In this document: positions 43,101 to 55,980 of the stretch, piece by piece
Layout: the number at the start of each line of letters is the position of its first letter
Position numbering within the stretch: the stretch's first letter is position 1
Assembly (NCBI GenBank): GCA_016490725.1
Contig: JAEMHR010000054.1
Span: forward strand, 1 to 64,000
Source of the DNA: Amphichorda felina
Taxonomy: Eukaryota > Ascomycota > Sordariomycetes > Hypocreales > Bionectriaceae
Length of the DNA: 64,000 bases
Direction of reading: 5' to 3'
The notes under the pieces: model-generated
Told to the model about the DNA's origin: nothing
Database searches by the model: none
The model's input: the letters and a program-made list of their open reading frames with translations, nothing else
Translations under genes and position numbers: made by a program

Positions 43101-45256
43101 CCCGAATGAAGTCTGAGTCTCACGGGAGGTTTGGCAAAGAGAACGATCGATGGGGCTTCACCACGACATCTACCATTCGCGCCACGGGGAGACACATGAT
43201 CAATATTTGGCGGGCGATGCGAGGAGAGCTCAATCTGCTCCAGTACACCATGGAAAACGTCGTATGGCATGTCCTCCACCGACGCATACCCCATTACCCA
43301 TGGAAAACGCTTACAAGCTGGTACACGAGCGGCAAGCCTCAACAGCTCAGCAAGTTGGTGCGCTACTACCAAGTCCGCACCAGACTGGACATTGAGATCC
43401 TCGAGGCCAACGAACTCATCCCAAGAACCAGTGAACAGGCAAGACTTCTCGGTGTCGACTTCTTCTCTGTCTTTTCACGAGGCTCGCAGTTCAAGGTGGA
43501 ATCCATCATGTTCAGGATCGCCAAACCGGAGAACTTCATTCTCGTCTCGCCGAGCCGGAAGCAAGTGGGCGGGCAAAATGCGTTGGAGTGCTTGCCCCTG
43601 GTGATGGAGCCTCAGAGCGCGTTCTACAACAGTCCGCTCTTAGTGCTCGACTTTCAAAGCCTATACCCAAGTGTCATGATTGCTTACAATTACTGTTATT
43701 CGACTTTCCTGGGGCGCATCGCAAACTGGCGTGGGGTGAACAAGATGGGGTTTACCGAGTACAAGCGCCAGCAAGGCCTCCTTTCTCTGTTGCAAGACCA
43801 CATCAACATCGCCCCCAACGGGATGATGTACGTCAAGACGGAGATTCGCAAATCTCTGCTGGCAAAGATGCTCACCGAGATTCTCGAGACCAGGGTGATG
43901 GTCAAAAGTGGCATGAAAAAGGACAAGGACGACAAGATGCTCCAGCAGCTGCTCAACAACCGACAGCTCGCTCTGAAGCTCCTGGCCAACGTTACCTATG
44001 GCTACACCTCGGCCTCCTTCTCTGGCCGCATGCCCTGCTCGGAGATTGCGGACAGCATCGTGCAGACCGGCCGCGAGACGCTGGAACGCGCCATTGCATA
44101 CATCCACTCGGTGGAGAAATGGGGCGCAGAGGTCGTGTATGGCGACACGGACAGCTTGTTTGTGTATTTGAAGGGCAGGACGCGTGATCAAGCCTTCGAT
44201 ATTGGCAACGAAATTGCCAAGGCCATCACGGACATGAACCCGCGCCCCGTCAAGCTCAAGTTCGAGAAGGTCTACCACCCATGCGTCCTCCTTGCCAAGA
44301 AGCGATACGTGGGCTACAAGTACGAGAGCAAGGACCAAGTCAACCCAGACTTTGACGCAAAGGGCATCGAGACTGTCCGACGGGACGGTACTCCCGCGGA
44401 GCAGAAGATTGAGGAGAAAGCACTGAAGCTGCTCTTTGAGACAGCAGACCTCAGCCAGATCAAGGAGTACTTCCAGAAGCAGTGCGACAAGATAATGCGC
44501 GGATCCGTCTCCGTGCAGGACTTCTGCTTCGCCAAGGAGGTCCGCCTAGGGACGTACTCGGACAAGGGCGTCCCACCCGCGGGCGCCCTCATCAGCACCA
44601 AGCGCATGCTCGAAGACGCGCGCGCAGAGCCCCAGTACGGCGAACGCGTCCCCTACGTCGTCATCACGGGGGCCCCCGGGGCGCGCCTCATCGACCGCTG
44701 CGTGGCGCCCGAGGACCTCCTGGCCAACCCGCACTGGCAGCTCGACGCCGAGTACTACATCTCCAAGAACCTCATCCCGCCCCTGGAGCGTATCTTCAAC
44801 CTCGTGGGCGCCAGCGTGCGCGGGTGGTACGACGAGATGCCCAAGGTCCAGCGCATCCACCAGCACGCCGGCCACGGCGGCAGGAAGACCACCCTCGAGT
44901 CGTACATGAAGTCGACGCACTGCCTCGTCTGCTCGCGGCGCTTCACGAGCGAGGGCGCGGGTAACCACGCCAGCACCCCGCTCTGCCCGACGTGCCGCGC
45001 GAAGACAGACGCCTCGCTCCTGACGCTACAGTCAAGGCTCACGGCCGAGGAGCGTCGGTACGAGGAGGTGCTGTCCGTGTGCCGCAGCTGCTCGGGCCTG
45101 AGCCCCATTGAGGAGGTCAAGTGCGATAGCAAGGACTGTCCTGTGTTCTGGACGCGGATGAGGCAGCTGGGCAAGGTTCGCCAGGAGAGGGCGGCGACAG
45201 AGCCGGCGATTCGGTGTCTGGCAGAGGGTGTGGACAGGTTAGCTTTGGAGTGGTAA
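40147..45256 (+). CDS. REV3: DNA polymerase zeta catalytic subunit REV3
   Basis: Two exons, 40147-40393 and 40449-45256, encode 1684 residues. Rev3 is the family B polymerase for mutagenic translesion synthesis. The N-terminus (MDHLFRVRLNCIDHYQATP) and the B-family N-domain (FGFHVGYRFFLKIYMFNP) are clear; a long poorly conserved middle follows. Polymerase motifs: A, DFQSLYPSVMIAYNYCYS at about residue 1150; B, NNRQLALKLLANVTYGYTSA; C, YGDTDSLFV at about 1313; then KKRYVGYKYE. Two C-terminal Cys clusters (CLVCSRRF...CPTC and CRSCSG...CDSKDCP) form the zinc and iron-sulfur modules that bind Rev7-Pol31/32 partners. Translation could start at 40147 or at the ATG nine bases later; the latter matches the usual N-terminus. 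The gene is convergent with TEX2. Confidence 0.95.
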
Positions 45257-45681
45257 TGACGAAATAATGGAATATATCGGTCTCTTACGGTTGGATTCAT
45301 GGGGTTTCATTTTCCTATGCTCATTTTTAGAACGGTTTGGTGTTATGAGTTAGGCCTGTCTTTTGGGCGTTTTACGACAGTACGATACGCAGGATAACAA
45401 TGATACCTTTTTACCATGTTTCAGCTTCCATCGACTGCAGAGTAATGTAGGCATATATTATATATATAATATAATGCCCTCATCCGTGAACACCAGCCCC
45501 ATTCCACCAACGCCATATCATTCCTAAAACATATCCATGCCACGCACATACCTCCTATTACCGCAATCAGCATTGTTGCTGGTAAACAAGGTTCTGTCTG
45601 CTGGGCAATGTGTCATAATTCCCACAACTCCCCGCTTGTTCCTATAAAAAAAAACGATGAACCCATTCATGTCTTGATTTC
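45257..45681. other. Convergent 3' flank REV3 / TEX2 with an AT dinucleotide tract
   Basis: 425 bases between two stops. An (AT)-rich self-complementary tract (ATATATTATATATATAATAT) lies at 45453-45475. In some hypocrealean genomes a tRNA gene is found near REV3; I looked for A- and B-box signatures here and found none. Confidence 0.55.
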
Positions 45682-48600
45682 CTATGCAATGAGAGTGGGC
45701 GCATTTTCCGGAGGGCTGGCGTGTTTCTGTGGTTCTTCTTCTAAATCCATCTCCATATTGTCATCATCCATCCAGCCGGAGAAGTCGTCGTCGTCGTCAT
45801 CAAGTTCTGTGGCCATGGGGACAATTGGAGGTCTCAGGCCGGGGCTCTCTGCCTCTGCGGGGCTCTCTTCTTGAGGCAGGCTTGCAGTCGTTGCAGGGGC
45901 AACTGAAGGTGTCAAGACGAAATTTTTTGTCTCTGCAAAGCTTTCTTCTCCTTGAAGCAGTCTCGCTGGCTTGGTCTGGTCCTCGTCCTCCTCCAGCACC
46001 GGGCTTTCTTCCAGGATAGGCTCGGTGGGCGGCGTAGATAATTGAGTGGTCTCGGCCGTGAACTTGGAAGAAGCCGCATCGTCTGTACCCTCAGCTGCTG
46101 TGATACTAGCACCTTCAGACGTTGCCAAGTATTCTGCCCTTTGCTCCTCCACCTCTGGTGTATCAGGTTCCGAGTCGTCAGGAGCAGCAACGACAAGCAT
46201 GCCGTGGCCGCCATCATCCCCAGCATCGTGACTCGCCCCGCGTCTCCTGCGGTTTGGCTTTCCCGGTGTCTGTGTATGCGTGTGCGTCTCCTCGCTAGAT
46301 CCATCAGACGCCCGGTCGGCTCCTTGCTGCCCAGGTACGGGCTTGCGCTTGGGAACAGGGATAGGCCCTATCCTTGTCTTCCCGTTCGTCGGTCCAGGAA
46401 GCGGTGTACCAATCGGGGGGAAAGGCTGCCCACCCCCCATAGGTTGGGAAAGGTCTACAGGTTGGCGAGAAGCGTCACTGTTCTTCCTCGCATCCTTCTG
46501 TCTCTGTATGGCATTCCACCCCCACTGCCGCGCCTGTGCGGCAGCGCTCGTGACGGCAGCCAGCGTGTTCTTCTTCTGAGAGGACCCGTTACTGTCGCCA
46601 CTGAGTGAGGCGGCGGAGAGGTTGGAGTTCTCTTTGCGCATGAAGAAGCTCCGACCGAGCGAGCCTGCATGGTCCTTGAACGACGTCGTCCCGTGCCGCT
46701 CCGTCTGTTCCCCTCGTGTTGAGGCAGAGCCTGCCGAGGATGCAGTATTCCTGCGCCCCAGCTGGATCGAAGTCGTTTCCGAATCATTCTCCTTGTCCCC
46801 GTGACCGTCCTTACTGTAATCGCCCGACGAAGCGGAAGAGAAGCTAGGCATCTGGATCACAGGGAACGGCTTCGCTGGTGACCCGCTCGGGGTTCCTGAC
46901 GGTGGAGTGTCCTGCGATCGCGAGTGTATCGCTGCCATGTAGTTTGTGGCATGGTCCGGTGGTGAGGAGGGCGGTTTGAAGATGTCTGCATGCGCCACAT
47001 CGGTTGCAACCACCGGCTCTGGGGCACTGTTCAGCGTCTTAGGCGAAGGAGCTGCGGGGGATTGTGGTTTCGTATCGATGCTTGTCGAGGATGCAGACGG
47101 CATAAGGCCGTTGGAGACTTTACCCAGCTTCCTCCCAAATAACCCAGTGGCAGCCGGCTGCGATGCATCGACAAGGGGCATGCTGTAACTCTTCTCCATT
47201 GGTCTGGTTTCGGCCAAGGGATCCAGGCTTTCCTCGACACGTTCGACGGCTTCTACATCTCCATCCTGGGCTAACGTAGCTTCAACGTGCTTTGCGGAAG
47301 TCTCAACGGCATCATCGCCCTCAAAGATCCCACCGCGCCACTTCTTGTGTTCCGTCTTGAAGAAGGGTATATCGTCCCAAAACGGCTGCACCAGCGTCTC
47401 GGCGACCACCTCCTTGATGCGGTTCTCGATCTGGCGGAGAATAAGAGTGTATGTGATCTGCCTCGAGCTGACAATAGGCTCAATGACCGTCTCCATCTTG
47501 GGCATGGTCTGGAAGGAGACCCAAACACGATTGCTCGGGGGTGGCTTGATCTTGAAGAGGACATGGCCCTCGATCTTCTTGAGCACGACAGCGAGAATGA
47601 GATTCACCTCTCGAGCCTTGAACCTCGTACCCAGGTCAATCTTGGCCGTAGCTGCCACTTCGAGACGGAAGTTGCCCGTATACTTGACATCGGCTTCCAT
47701 GACGCACTCTCCCTCCACGGTGAGATCCTTGAGCTTCATATTACTGAAGTAGGGCGCAGCCTCCCCGGTGTCGATTTTCTGAATGTTGATATTGGTCAAG
47801 AAGGACGGCTTCTTGACACGCGAGATCTTCTTGGTAATTTTCTCCGAGATGTAGTTCTCCAGATCCTTGGTCTTATAGATGGCCAGGAAAACCCTGCCCA
47901 GCATGGCGTTCAGCCATCTCAAGTGGACGTTATCCTCGTTTGAGTGCAGTTTCTGGACCAGGGATATAATGTTCTTGACATCAAAGTGCTTGGGGCTGGG
48001 TGCTGACGTGCTGGCACCGAACGTCTGCTCCTGGTTCTTGAGGAGAGCAAAGTAGAAGTCCTCCTTGGCGGAGCAGTTCTCCGAGAAGAGGTAGAACGGC
48101 TTCGAAACCTGGCTGTCAGGCCCAAGCTCGGTGCCGTCGGGCTTCCGCGAAAGGCATATGGCATTGCGCTTAATCCAGAGCTCGCCCTCGGGGGTCACAT
48201 CCCCGCCCGAGTATACGGAGATGTGGTGGTGCGCAAGCGAAATGACATGGCGCACCTCGATTTGTTCCTCGTCGTCAAACAGCATCAGATGCCCATGCCT
48301 AACCCCCAAGACAATTAGCAATAAGCCCTCGTCTATGATCTTCTTGGGAAACCACTACCTTAGCACCACGTAGAACACGTTGCCCGCTTTCTTCGGTCGC
48401 TGGCTCATGCCGCTGTTCTCTGTCGGACCCCCCGGTGCAGCTTTGCGATCAAAGATACTCCGGTACATGGTCTGGTACACACTAGGGCTTGGGGCAGCCA
48501 CTGTCGTGCTGCCCACGGGTGTCGACCGCTCTATGGGCTTTGCGTTGATTCCCATGGGCGTGTACTCTCTGCAGACGGCAAAGTAACCCGACGCTACATC

Positions 48601-48921
48601 CAAGTGCTCCCTCGGCCGGGTCGCCGCCGCCGCCGTTGCCGTCTCGTTCGTCGATGATGAAGATGTACCGAGCCCGTCCCGCTTCACCGCATCGAGGGCC
48701 GTCGTATCATCGCCGGGCTGGACGATGTCGTCCTTGCTGTGGTCGTCGTCAGTGGCGTTGGCGGCGGGAGCGCCGGAACTGGATGGGTTCCGCGAGAGGT
48801 CGACATCGTGTCTGCGGGGGAAGGAGAAGTGCGCATGGGCAAGAACAGAAAGGATAAGGAGCGGGATGAAAGTAAGACCGCCGAGCAGGTAAGCAAGCAG
48901 CAACGCCGACCAGCTCCCCAT
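45682..48921 (-). CDS. TEX2: TEX2/NVJ2-type SMP-domain lipid transfer protein
   Basis: Two exons, 48921-48359 and 48298-45682, encode 1059 residues. A single membrane span near the N-terminus (about 4-30, LLLAYLLGGLTFIPLLILSV) anchors it in the ER. Next come a disordered segment, a PH-like domain split by the intron (NVFYVVL/RHGHLMLFDDE, FYLFSENCSAKEDFYFALL) and an SMP lipid-transfer domain at about 305-505 (LRWLNAMLGRVFLAIYKTKD, ISRVKKPSFLTNINIQKID). SMP proteins carry lipids at ER contact sites, as yeast Nvj2 does at the nucleus-vacuole junction. The last 500 or so residues are low in complexity, Ser/Pro-rich, with an acidic end (DDDDDFSGWMDDDNMEMDLE). The splice has donor GTAGTG and branch TGCTAAT. 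TEX2 beyond REV3 is part of the conserved MAT neighbourhood. Confidence 0.88.
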
Positions 48922-50269
48922 CGCTCTTCAAGGTGGTCCGCCGGCTGAGCAGGTCCAGTGTGGGGACCGCCGCCGCCGCTCTGGTCACGATTCGGCACTG
49001 AAGAGTGGAAGATGGGAGAGAAGATCAAGACATTGAGCAGGAAGCTTCTTGATGGAGAAGCATTCAAAAAGGGCACGCAGGAACAAAAGGCTCAAGGTGA
49101 ATGAATGTGGGAGCAAGGGACGAGAGACAGCGATTCATCAGTAATTAGCCCATGTCTGTCTTGATGACAGGTCGGCGCTGGAGCCACCAGTGCACCACTG
49201 TCGTGGCTGGCGGGCGCTACGTCATGTGACCCGCTGAGGTCTGGCCCACTTCAACGGGAACCTTGAGGAGCACGCAGGTGACACAGCAGGCACAGGTTAC
49301 AACGGGGCCCAGGCACAGCAGGCACACCCCTGCGGAGCTCCTTCTCCGCCCGTCTGTGCCTGGCCGCTGTGACCACCTCCCCCCAATGCCTCCACACCAC
49401 AATCACCCCAGATCGAGTTCATCGAATATTCAAGAAAGAACGAAAAAAGATCCTTCATTCAGTCATCAATATATGCTCTACTACCATGCACAGCAGCCCT
49501 CTTCTCCTGCAGTCTGGTTGGCCACTACTTTCCAGTTCTGTCTGCCATTCCGGTTCCCACCTTTATAAAGCCTGTTCGTGTTCGCTCCACTGATGATCCG
49601 GTACGAGTATACCCTCTGAACATCCGTGTGCAATTTGGTACAAATAGCAGTTTTTGTTCTTTTTCACAGACAGGCATAAAAGAGACAAAGACAAGACCAC
49701 AGAAGGAGATGAAAAGAAGCCCGTATTTCCCATCCGGAAGCCAGTTATCTCAATTATTACAGAGTTGTCTCCGGAGAGCAAAATGCCCCTCCATCGCACA
49801 TCAAGACGCCCACTGTTGCCCAGACATGCCCCATTAAAGCTTGTCTGGACGCCGCAACGTAAATGACAAAACGCCAATGAAGCCATTCTTTCCCGGCCTC
49901 TGTTGAGTGAAGTGGGGTGTGCATAGGTATATAAACAAAATCATGCCAAGCCGTGGCAAGAGAGTTGGCGCTCGGTAGTCGGAGGATGAGCCGAGAAGGT
50001 CCAAGTGAAGGGAAAGTTGTATAGATTAGGAAAAGAGGGCCAGGCCCAGGAGCGATGGTGATCAGTTGGTTGGTTGGTTCATTTGATTGATTGATATATG
50101 ATTAGGTGCCAATGCGCGGCGACAGTGTAAGGGAAGAAAAAGGAAAGAAATCGTCAGGGTCGTAAAAACTCCGTCGAATGGTAGTTGTCGTGACAGAAAC
50201 GCGTGTTTCAGAGATGTCTAGAGTGACAGGTTGGCAGGTGGTATGGCGCTGGGAGTGGGCAGTGTGAAA
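48922..50269. other. Intergenic: TEX2 promoter and ApsA 3' flank
   Basis: 1.35 kb between two minus-strand genes. It includes the TEX2 promoter and, at the other end, the ApsA/NUM1 3' UTR. Small frames here (49263-49568, 49563-49886) have no support. The only structure seen is a tetranucleotide repeat at 50065-50095. Confidence 0.55.
50065..50095. repeat. Compound tetranucleotide microsatellite (TTGG)n then (TTGA)n
   Basis: Three to four TTGG units followed by a short spacer and about three TTGA units. It lies in the predicted 3' UTR of the ApsA gene and could be length-variable between strains. Confidence 0.6.
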
Positions 50270-53200
50270 CTACGCCCGAGATGCCACAGACGCCATGGGA
50301 GCGCTCGTCGGCGAGGCTGCGGGATGCGCATGGGAGTGTCCGCCACGCCCTCGCCTCGAGTGGGACAGTTGGCCCACATCATGCTTGCCTATACACAGTC
50401 TTGTTAGCCTCTTTGGTCTTTCGCATCCCTAATACCAACATCATAAAATCTTACCATCACAGCAAGCTCTGACGTTCTCCAGCCGATCAGACTCTCTATC
50501 CTGTCGCTCAATGATCTCACGCAGGTCCTCAGCACTGTCATGGACCTCGCTAGCTTCATAGACACTGTCGTGGAGAGCGGGTCTCCGGGCACGTCTGCTG
50601 GAGAAACTCCCCGAGAACTTCCCGCCACTGTTCCTCCAGTAACCGCCGAGTTTGCTGAGCGAGCCACCCGAGGCCTTCGGCCCTGGTGAGGGCCGGCCCC
50701 TTTGCCGAGAAGGCGTCAGGGTAGGGATTTCCATGGACACATCTCCTGGAATAGGCGACCTGTTAGGGGTTGTCCGCGAGTTGTACGACGATAGTGACGG
50801 AGTCCCACGCGCCCGGGTACCATTTGCTGCCCGCTGGCCATACTGTGGGTTAAACTCATCCACGTCTTCCCGGGTGATATTCTCGGCAACTTCCTCAACA
50901 TCAGATTGCCCGTCCGCGTTGGTTCGCAGCAATAGATACGACAGAGCGTTGAACCAAGTCTCGTGTCGCTGGCCCGTAGTGCATGTGAACTTCACAGTAC
51001 GACCCGGCGACACGATGATGAGACTCTTGCGGTGAAGACCTGGCGGCATCGGGTTGTCATCTGTCACGACACGCACGGCCTCGATGGGCACACTCTTCGC
51101 TCGGAGTTCAGTACGTCCAGCAATAGACGGGTCGCGGTTGCTCCAGTACAGCGTTCGCGTATAAGGGTGGACCCAGAAATAACGCCTGTGTCGCTTCTCG
51201 GACATCTCGCCACGCCCAGTCTTGCGGGTGTATTTCCACAGGTACTCTCCAATCATTGTCTGCGTAATGGCCTGGATCATTCGAGGATCCGTGTGGGGGC
51301 CCAATCCGGTCGGGTCCATCATCTCTCCTTGGCGGATGTTGAAACGGTTGTCCAGCTCGGATGCAAAAGATGAAACCGAGGATTGTCGTGACCGCACAGT
51401 CAACCTTGGTGAATGGGGAACCTCAAGGTTTCCTTGGTTGGAGTTAGTCCGCGTGACGCGAGGCGTCGGTGTTCCCCGGCCCGAATGTCCTGACGTAGGG
51501 CGTTGGACACTTGGGGTGCGAGATCGATGCTTCATGGCAGATGCCGGCCACAAGGGAGGGCCCATATTACTCTGCGAGCCACTCGCAGAGCCAGTGCGCG
51601 CAGCCTCAATAAGTTCGCGGTGGTTGGCAGGAAGCGGCGGCGCGTCTTGCATGGAGTTTCTACCGCTGGTGACGCTGCCAGGTCGTCTGGTGGACCCAGT
51701 CTCCGAGACCGAATCCTCCAGCGGCTTCCCTTTGTCGGGAGTCGGGCTTACAACGCCATCATGGGAACGATGGATTCGGACTGTACCAGGAGTCCCTGGG
51801 CTGCCCGGGCTGCCAATGCTGCTGACAGAGGAGAACCTCTCGTAGCCAAAGCTTGGGCGCGAGCCGGCCTTGAAGAGTTGATCAATAGCATCGGCCGTTA
51901 GAGAAGTCTGGGCACCCTGGTCACTTGTAGACATTGCCAACTTCCGCTGAGAACGAGACTCGGCATTAGCAGAGATCTCCTTGAACGGCCGTTGAGATTC
52001 AGGGGTGTCATTCTGAACTGTGTCTCTAGGGGATTGCCTCGTCTCATCTTCAGCAATGATAGGGGGCGAGTCATTGTTATTGGACAATCCAAAGAGAGAG
52101 CCAGAAATCTTCTTCTTGGGTGTCTCGGGTTGGTCCATGTCCCTCGGGAGGATAAAAGCGTCCATCCTTGGGCTCCTGGGCGAAGTAGGGAGCGTCTCGA
52201 CGGACTCGATGCTTGAGAAACCAAAGTTGGGGGGAAGTGCATCCACCTCCACGGGGCGCAGGGGTTCAACGCCCTCAGCAGCGATGGAAGACAAAACCAG
52301 CTTCGGTGGTGCAGGGATGGGCTCCATGACAGGCACGACATCCTGAGCAGTGATGGAGGACAGGCCAAGTGTTGGCAAAGCAGGAGCTGGCTCGGACACT
52401 GGTTCAACCTGTTCTGTGGAAATGCCTGTGTAGCCGAGAATTGGCAGAACAGGAGCTGGCTCAGACACTGGCTCAACCTGTTCTGTAGAGATACCCGAGT
52501 AGCCAAGCGTTGGCAGAGCAGGAGCTGGCTCGGACACTGGTTCAACCTGTTCTGTGGAAATGCCCGTGTAGCCGAGCATTGGCAGAACAGGAGCTGGCTC
52601 AGACACTGGCTCAACCTGTTCTGTAGAGATACTCGAGTAGCCTAGCGGGACTGGCTCAGGTATCACCTCAGGCTCCGCTATGGGTTCCAGGTGTTCGGCT
52701 TGGATGGAAGATAGGCCAAGCACAGGCAGAGAAACCACGGTTTCTGGTTCGATCACTGGCTCGACGTGTTCGATAACGAGCCCCGACATACTCAATTCTG
52801 GTTGTTCGGGAACAACGGGCTCGGGTATCGCAGCCAGGGGCATGAGCTCTGGCTGTAGCTGTGGCTCCTCCACAGGCTCAATCTGCTCGCCCAGTATGTC
52901 CGACAGAGTCAGGGCAGGAGGCGGGACCTCGGGCTCAGCCTTTGGCTCGACAACTTCAGTCATTATCGAGGTGGTTGTCAGTTCGGGTGCTGGTGTCTCC
53001 GGCTCCTCGACGGGTTCCACTTGTTCTGCAGTAACCATCGACAAAGACAAGGTGGGTGGTGGGGTTTCTAGCTCTGCAACAGGCTCCACCTGCTCTGCCG
53101 TAACGGTCGACAGAGACAATGTGGGCGGTGGCACCTCTGGCTCTTCAATAGGCTCCACCTGCTCTGCAGTAACCATTGACAGAGACAACATGGGCGGTGG

Positions 53201-55980
53201 CACTGCCGGCTCTGCAATAGGCTCCACCTGCTCTGCAGTGACCATCGACAGAGATAACGTGGGCGGTGGCGTTGCAACGGGCTCCACCTGCTCTCCAGTA
53301 ACGGCCGATAGAGACAACGTGGGCGGTGGCGTTTCTGGCTCCGCAACAGGCTCCAGAGACTCGGCGGCGATAGTCGACAGAGTCAAAGCCGGAAGAGGCA
53401 CCTCAGGTTCGGGTTGAGGCGCCAAATTTTCAGTGACAACTTGAATGGAGGAGAGGCTCAGAACTGGCAGGGCCAAAGTCGATGGCGGCACTGGGAATTG
53501 AGAAAGCCTAGGGTCCATATCGGCCTCGTACTGAGCACCTGCATCAATGTAGGACACCGCGGAGACAGGTCGAGAATATTTAGTCCTAGGAGTAAGCGAA
53601 GAGGTAGGCTCGCGGTTGGCAGCGTTGTCAGCAACAAGCACCATAGACTCGGGTCGCTGCGTTTCATCGCCATCGGTTTCCAGAGGGGCAGGCGGCGCTG
53701 CAACGACGTCGTCCCGAATCTCCACAGGCTCGGTCATGACGCCACTGTCGACCATGATGACCCTGGGCAGAGCTGGAACAGCTGGAGGGGGAGAAAAGGG
53801 GCGGCGCCGAATCGAGCCCGGGGTGACCGAGCGAACGCTTCTCCGGCTAGGCGTAGCATTGCCGACAGAGTCGTCGTCACTAACGGCATAGTCTTGCAGC
53901 TCAGCAAAGAGGCTCTGCCCGCCGCTCTGGGGTGTCCTTCTCCCGCTGCTGATGAGACTGGTCGGGCTGCCTCGCAACGCAGGCTCTTCGCTTGCGTGGC
54001 GTGAGTTGCGGCGGATCGAACCACGACCGGCCCGGAATCGGCTCCTTTGGGACGAGATAGTGCCTGTTGGTGTCTTTGCTTCGAATTCGTCATCCTCACC
54101 AGATGTTGAGGCGGTGCTGTCGAAAGAATCCCGGGAAACATGTCTGGAAGGGCCCGCAGGAAGGCTAGGCGGGCGCTTCATCTTGCCAAAACCTCTCGAT
54201 ACCGTGTCCGTCTCTGTAGCAGCGCCATCGTCACTGTCGGACAGGCCCTCATTACCGGTCTGGAAGTCCTCCGTCTCGGTGGCACGCTCGTTAGCCGTCT
54301 CGAAGGCGGATTCACTCGCTTCATTGGCAGTGTCAAAGTGATCCGTAGTGTCGGTCGGCTGGACATCGTCGTCGCCCTTGACAGGGCTGGCATTCACAGA
54401 GGACGGCTGCTCCTCTTGGTCTTCCCACTCCGGGTCCTCGAAAAAAATCTCATGTCGGCTGGGCCTGTGGCTTCCGAGCAGACGCGGCTGCCTCTTGACT
54501 TCCTTCGCCTCAGCCTTCTTGCTGCGCTTGTTGGACGTGCCAGCATGGGAATCAGCTCGAGTCTTCTCCAAGTCGTCGCGCAGGTCCTGGATGATGCGGC
54601 GGAGCTCCAGTTTCTCGGTCTTTTCGCGGTGAATCAGACTGCGTTGGCTCTGGATAGTCCTCTGGGCATGGTGAAGCGACGACCTCATCGTCTCCGTTTC
54701 GAGCATCGAGTGGCGGGGCGTTCCCTTGATTGGGGATGGGGGCGGCGATTGCTCAGGTGTGAGATTATCAGCAGCCGTCTCGAAATCGTCATCACTGTGG
54801 CCAGACGTGTTCTCTCGGTCCAGAGCCCTGCCTCGCTGCGTAGAGAAGGCCTTGGCGAGCTCCTGATTCTGGCTAGTGAGGTCCTCGATCTTGCGCTGCA
54901 TGGCAGTTCGTTCGCCTTCAGCCACGACCGCATTGCGCTTCGCGGTGCCAAGCTCGATATCGTGATGTTTGACGGTAGCAGTATGCTCCTCGGTGAGCTT
55001 CGCGTGGGAGAGCTTGACCTCGTCCAGCTCCTTCTGCGTGGCGTTCTTTTCTGCGTTTGACGTGCTGAGGGCTTGGGTGAGCTTCTTCTCGCGGTCCGCC
55101 GCCTCCCTTTGCAACGAGGAAAGTTCTTGAAGTCGAGTTTCGAGGTTCCAGTTCTCCTCCCTGTAGCGGTGCTCACTCTCGTCCAATGTTTTGAGACGCT
55201 GTTGCAGGTTCTCGGTTTCGATTTCAAGCGAGGACTTGTCGGTCTTGAGATCCCGAACCTCCTCGTCTCGTTCCGCGAGCATCGACTGCAGACTACGGAC
55301 CTGGGCGATCAGGGAAGTGCTGATCTCGGCGGCGAATTCAATGTCATGGACGCGGTTCGACGGCTGGTTCCTGACCTTCCTGTTGGGCACGCTAAGCTTG
55401 GCGGGAGACGCGGTTGCCTGACTCTCGAATTTAGAAGGACTGACGGAACGCTAGGGTGACAAATCAGTCCATGCTCTCGACAGAGTTATTCACGGATACT
55501 CACCCTTCCGCCCTTCGCCTCGGACACATGCGGTGAGCCAGGATTGGTCTCATTGCTGGGTACCCTCTGCTTGGGTAAAAATACCCTTGCCGACTCCCTG
55601 GCCAGATCGTTGTACTCCTTCTCGATCTCGACCAGCTTCTCGCGTAGCTCTGGGCCTAGCTGGCCCTCGGCCTCTAGCTTCTCGACCTCCTGCAGCCGCT
55701 CGGTGAGTGCCTTCCGCTGGGTCACCAGGGCGGTGCCTAGCTTGCCAGCCTCGTCTAATTTCCGGTCGGTCTCTGCGAGATGTGCCTCCAAGGCCCGCTT
55801 GGCCTGGCTGGGTGACGACCCGGGCCCGGAAACAAACAGTTCATGGTCGTAGTTGGAGAATCGGTGATGGGCGGAAGCGGATGAGGCGCGGGACACAAAA
55901 GGGTCGTCAGAGCTAGCGGTCGGGGAGTCGGCCCCGGGAGCTGAGAGATTGTGTCTATTGTCGGAAGAATAGGAAGCCAT
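50270..55980 (-). CDS. ApsA/NUM1-type cortical anchor for nuclear migration
   Basis: Three exons, 55980-55504, 55450-50455 and 50388-50270, give 1863 residues. Num1/ApsA/Mcp5 proteins bind plasma-membrane phosphoinositides and anchor dynein (and mitochondria) at the cortex for nuclear positioning in hyphae and conidiophores. Seen in order: an N-terminal coiled-coil block (about 55-145) and a second one (about 175-345); Ser/Asp-rich linkers; about 19 copies of a 23-residue repeat (core LSLSxVTAEQVEPV or LGYxGISTEQVEPV); and a C-terminal PH domain at about 1553-1666 (MIGEYLWKYTRKTGRGEMSE, RRYFWVHPYTRTLYW, RTVKFTCTTGQRHETWFNAL). The short last exon is His/Ser/Arg-rich. Both introns have standard donors (GTGAGT, GTAAGA) and keep frame. 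The large gene may be a hot spot for length variation. Confidence 0.87.
52185..53480 (-). repeat. Intragenic tandem repeats of about 69 bp in the ApsA/NUM1 gene
   Basis: About 19 in-frame units of 23 codons; some are shorter by several codons. Two subfamilies stand out: four near-identical GISTEQVEPVSEPAP units (about 52365-52640) and six TAEQVEPV units (about 53000-53330). Outer units are more diverged. All keep the E-x-V-E-P core, and units are acidic and Pro-rich. Confidence 0.85.

Noticed and set aside
43661..44338. Minus-strand open frame of 225 codons inside REV3
   Set aside because: Antisense to the catalytic core of REV3, whose motifs A, B and C fix the coding strand.
45257..45681. 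Possible tRNA gene near REV3
   Set aside because: A tRNA is reported here in some relatives, but no A-box/B-box pair or cloverleaf could be found by eye.
52680..53417. Plus-strand open frame of 245 codons rich in Gly, Ser and Thr
   Set aside because: It is the antisense shadow of the ApsA/NUM1 repeats; its periodicity comes entirely from the 69-bp units.
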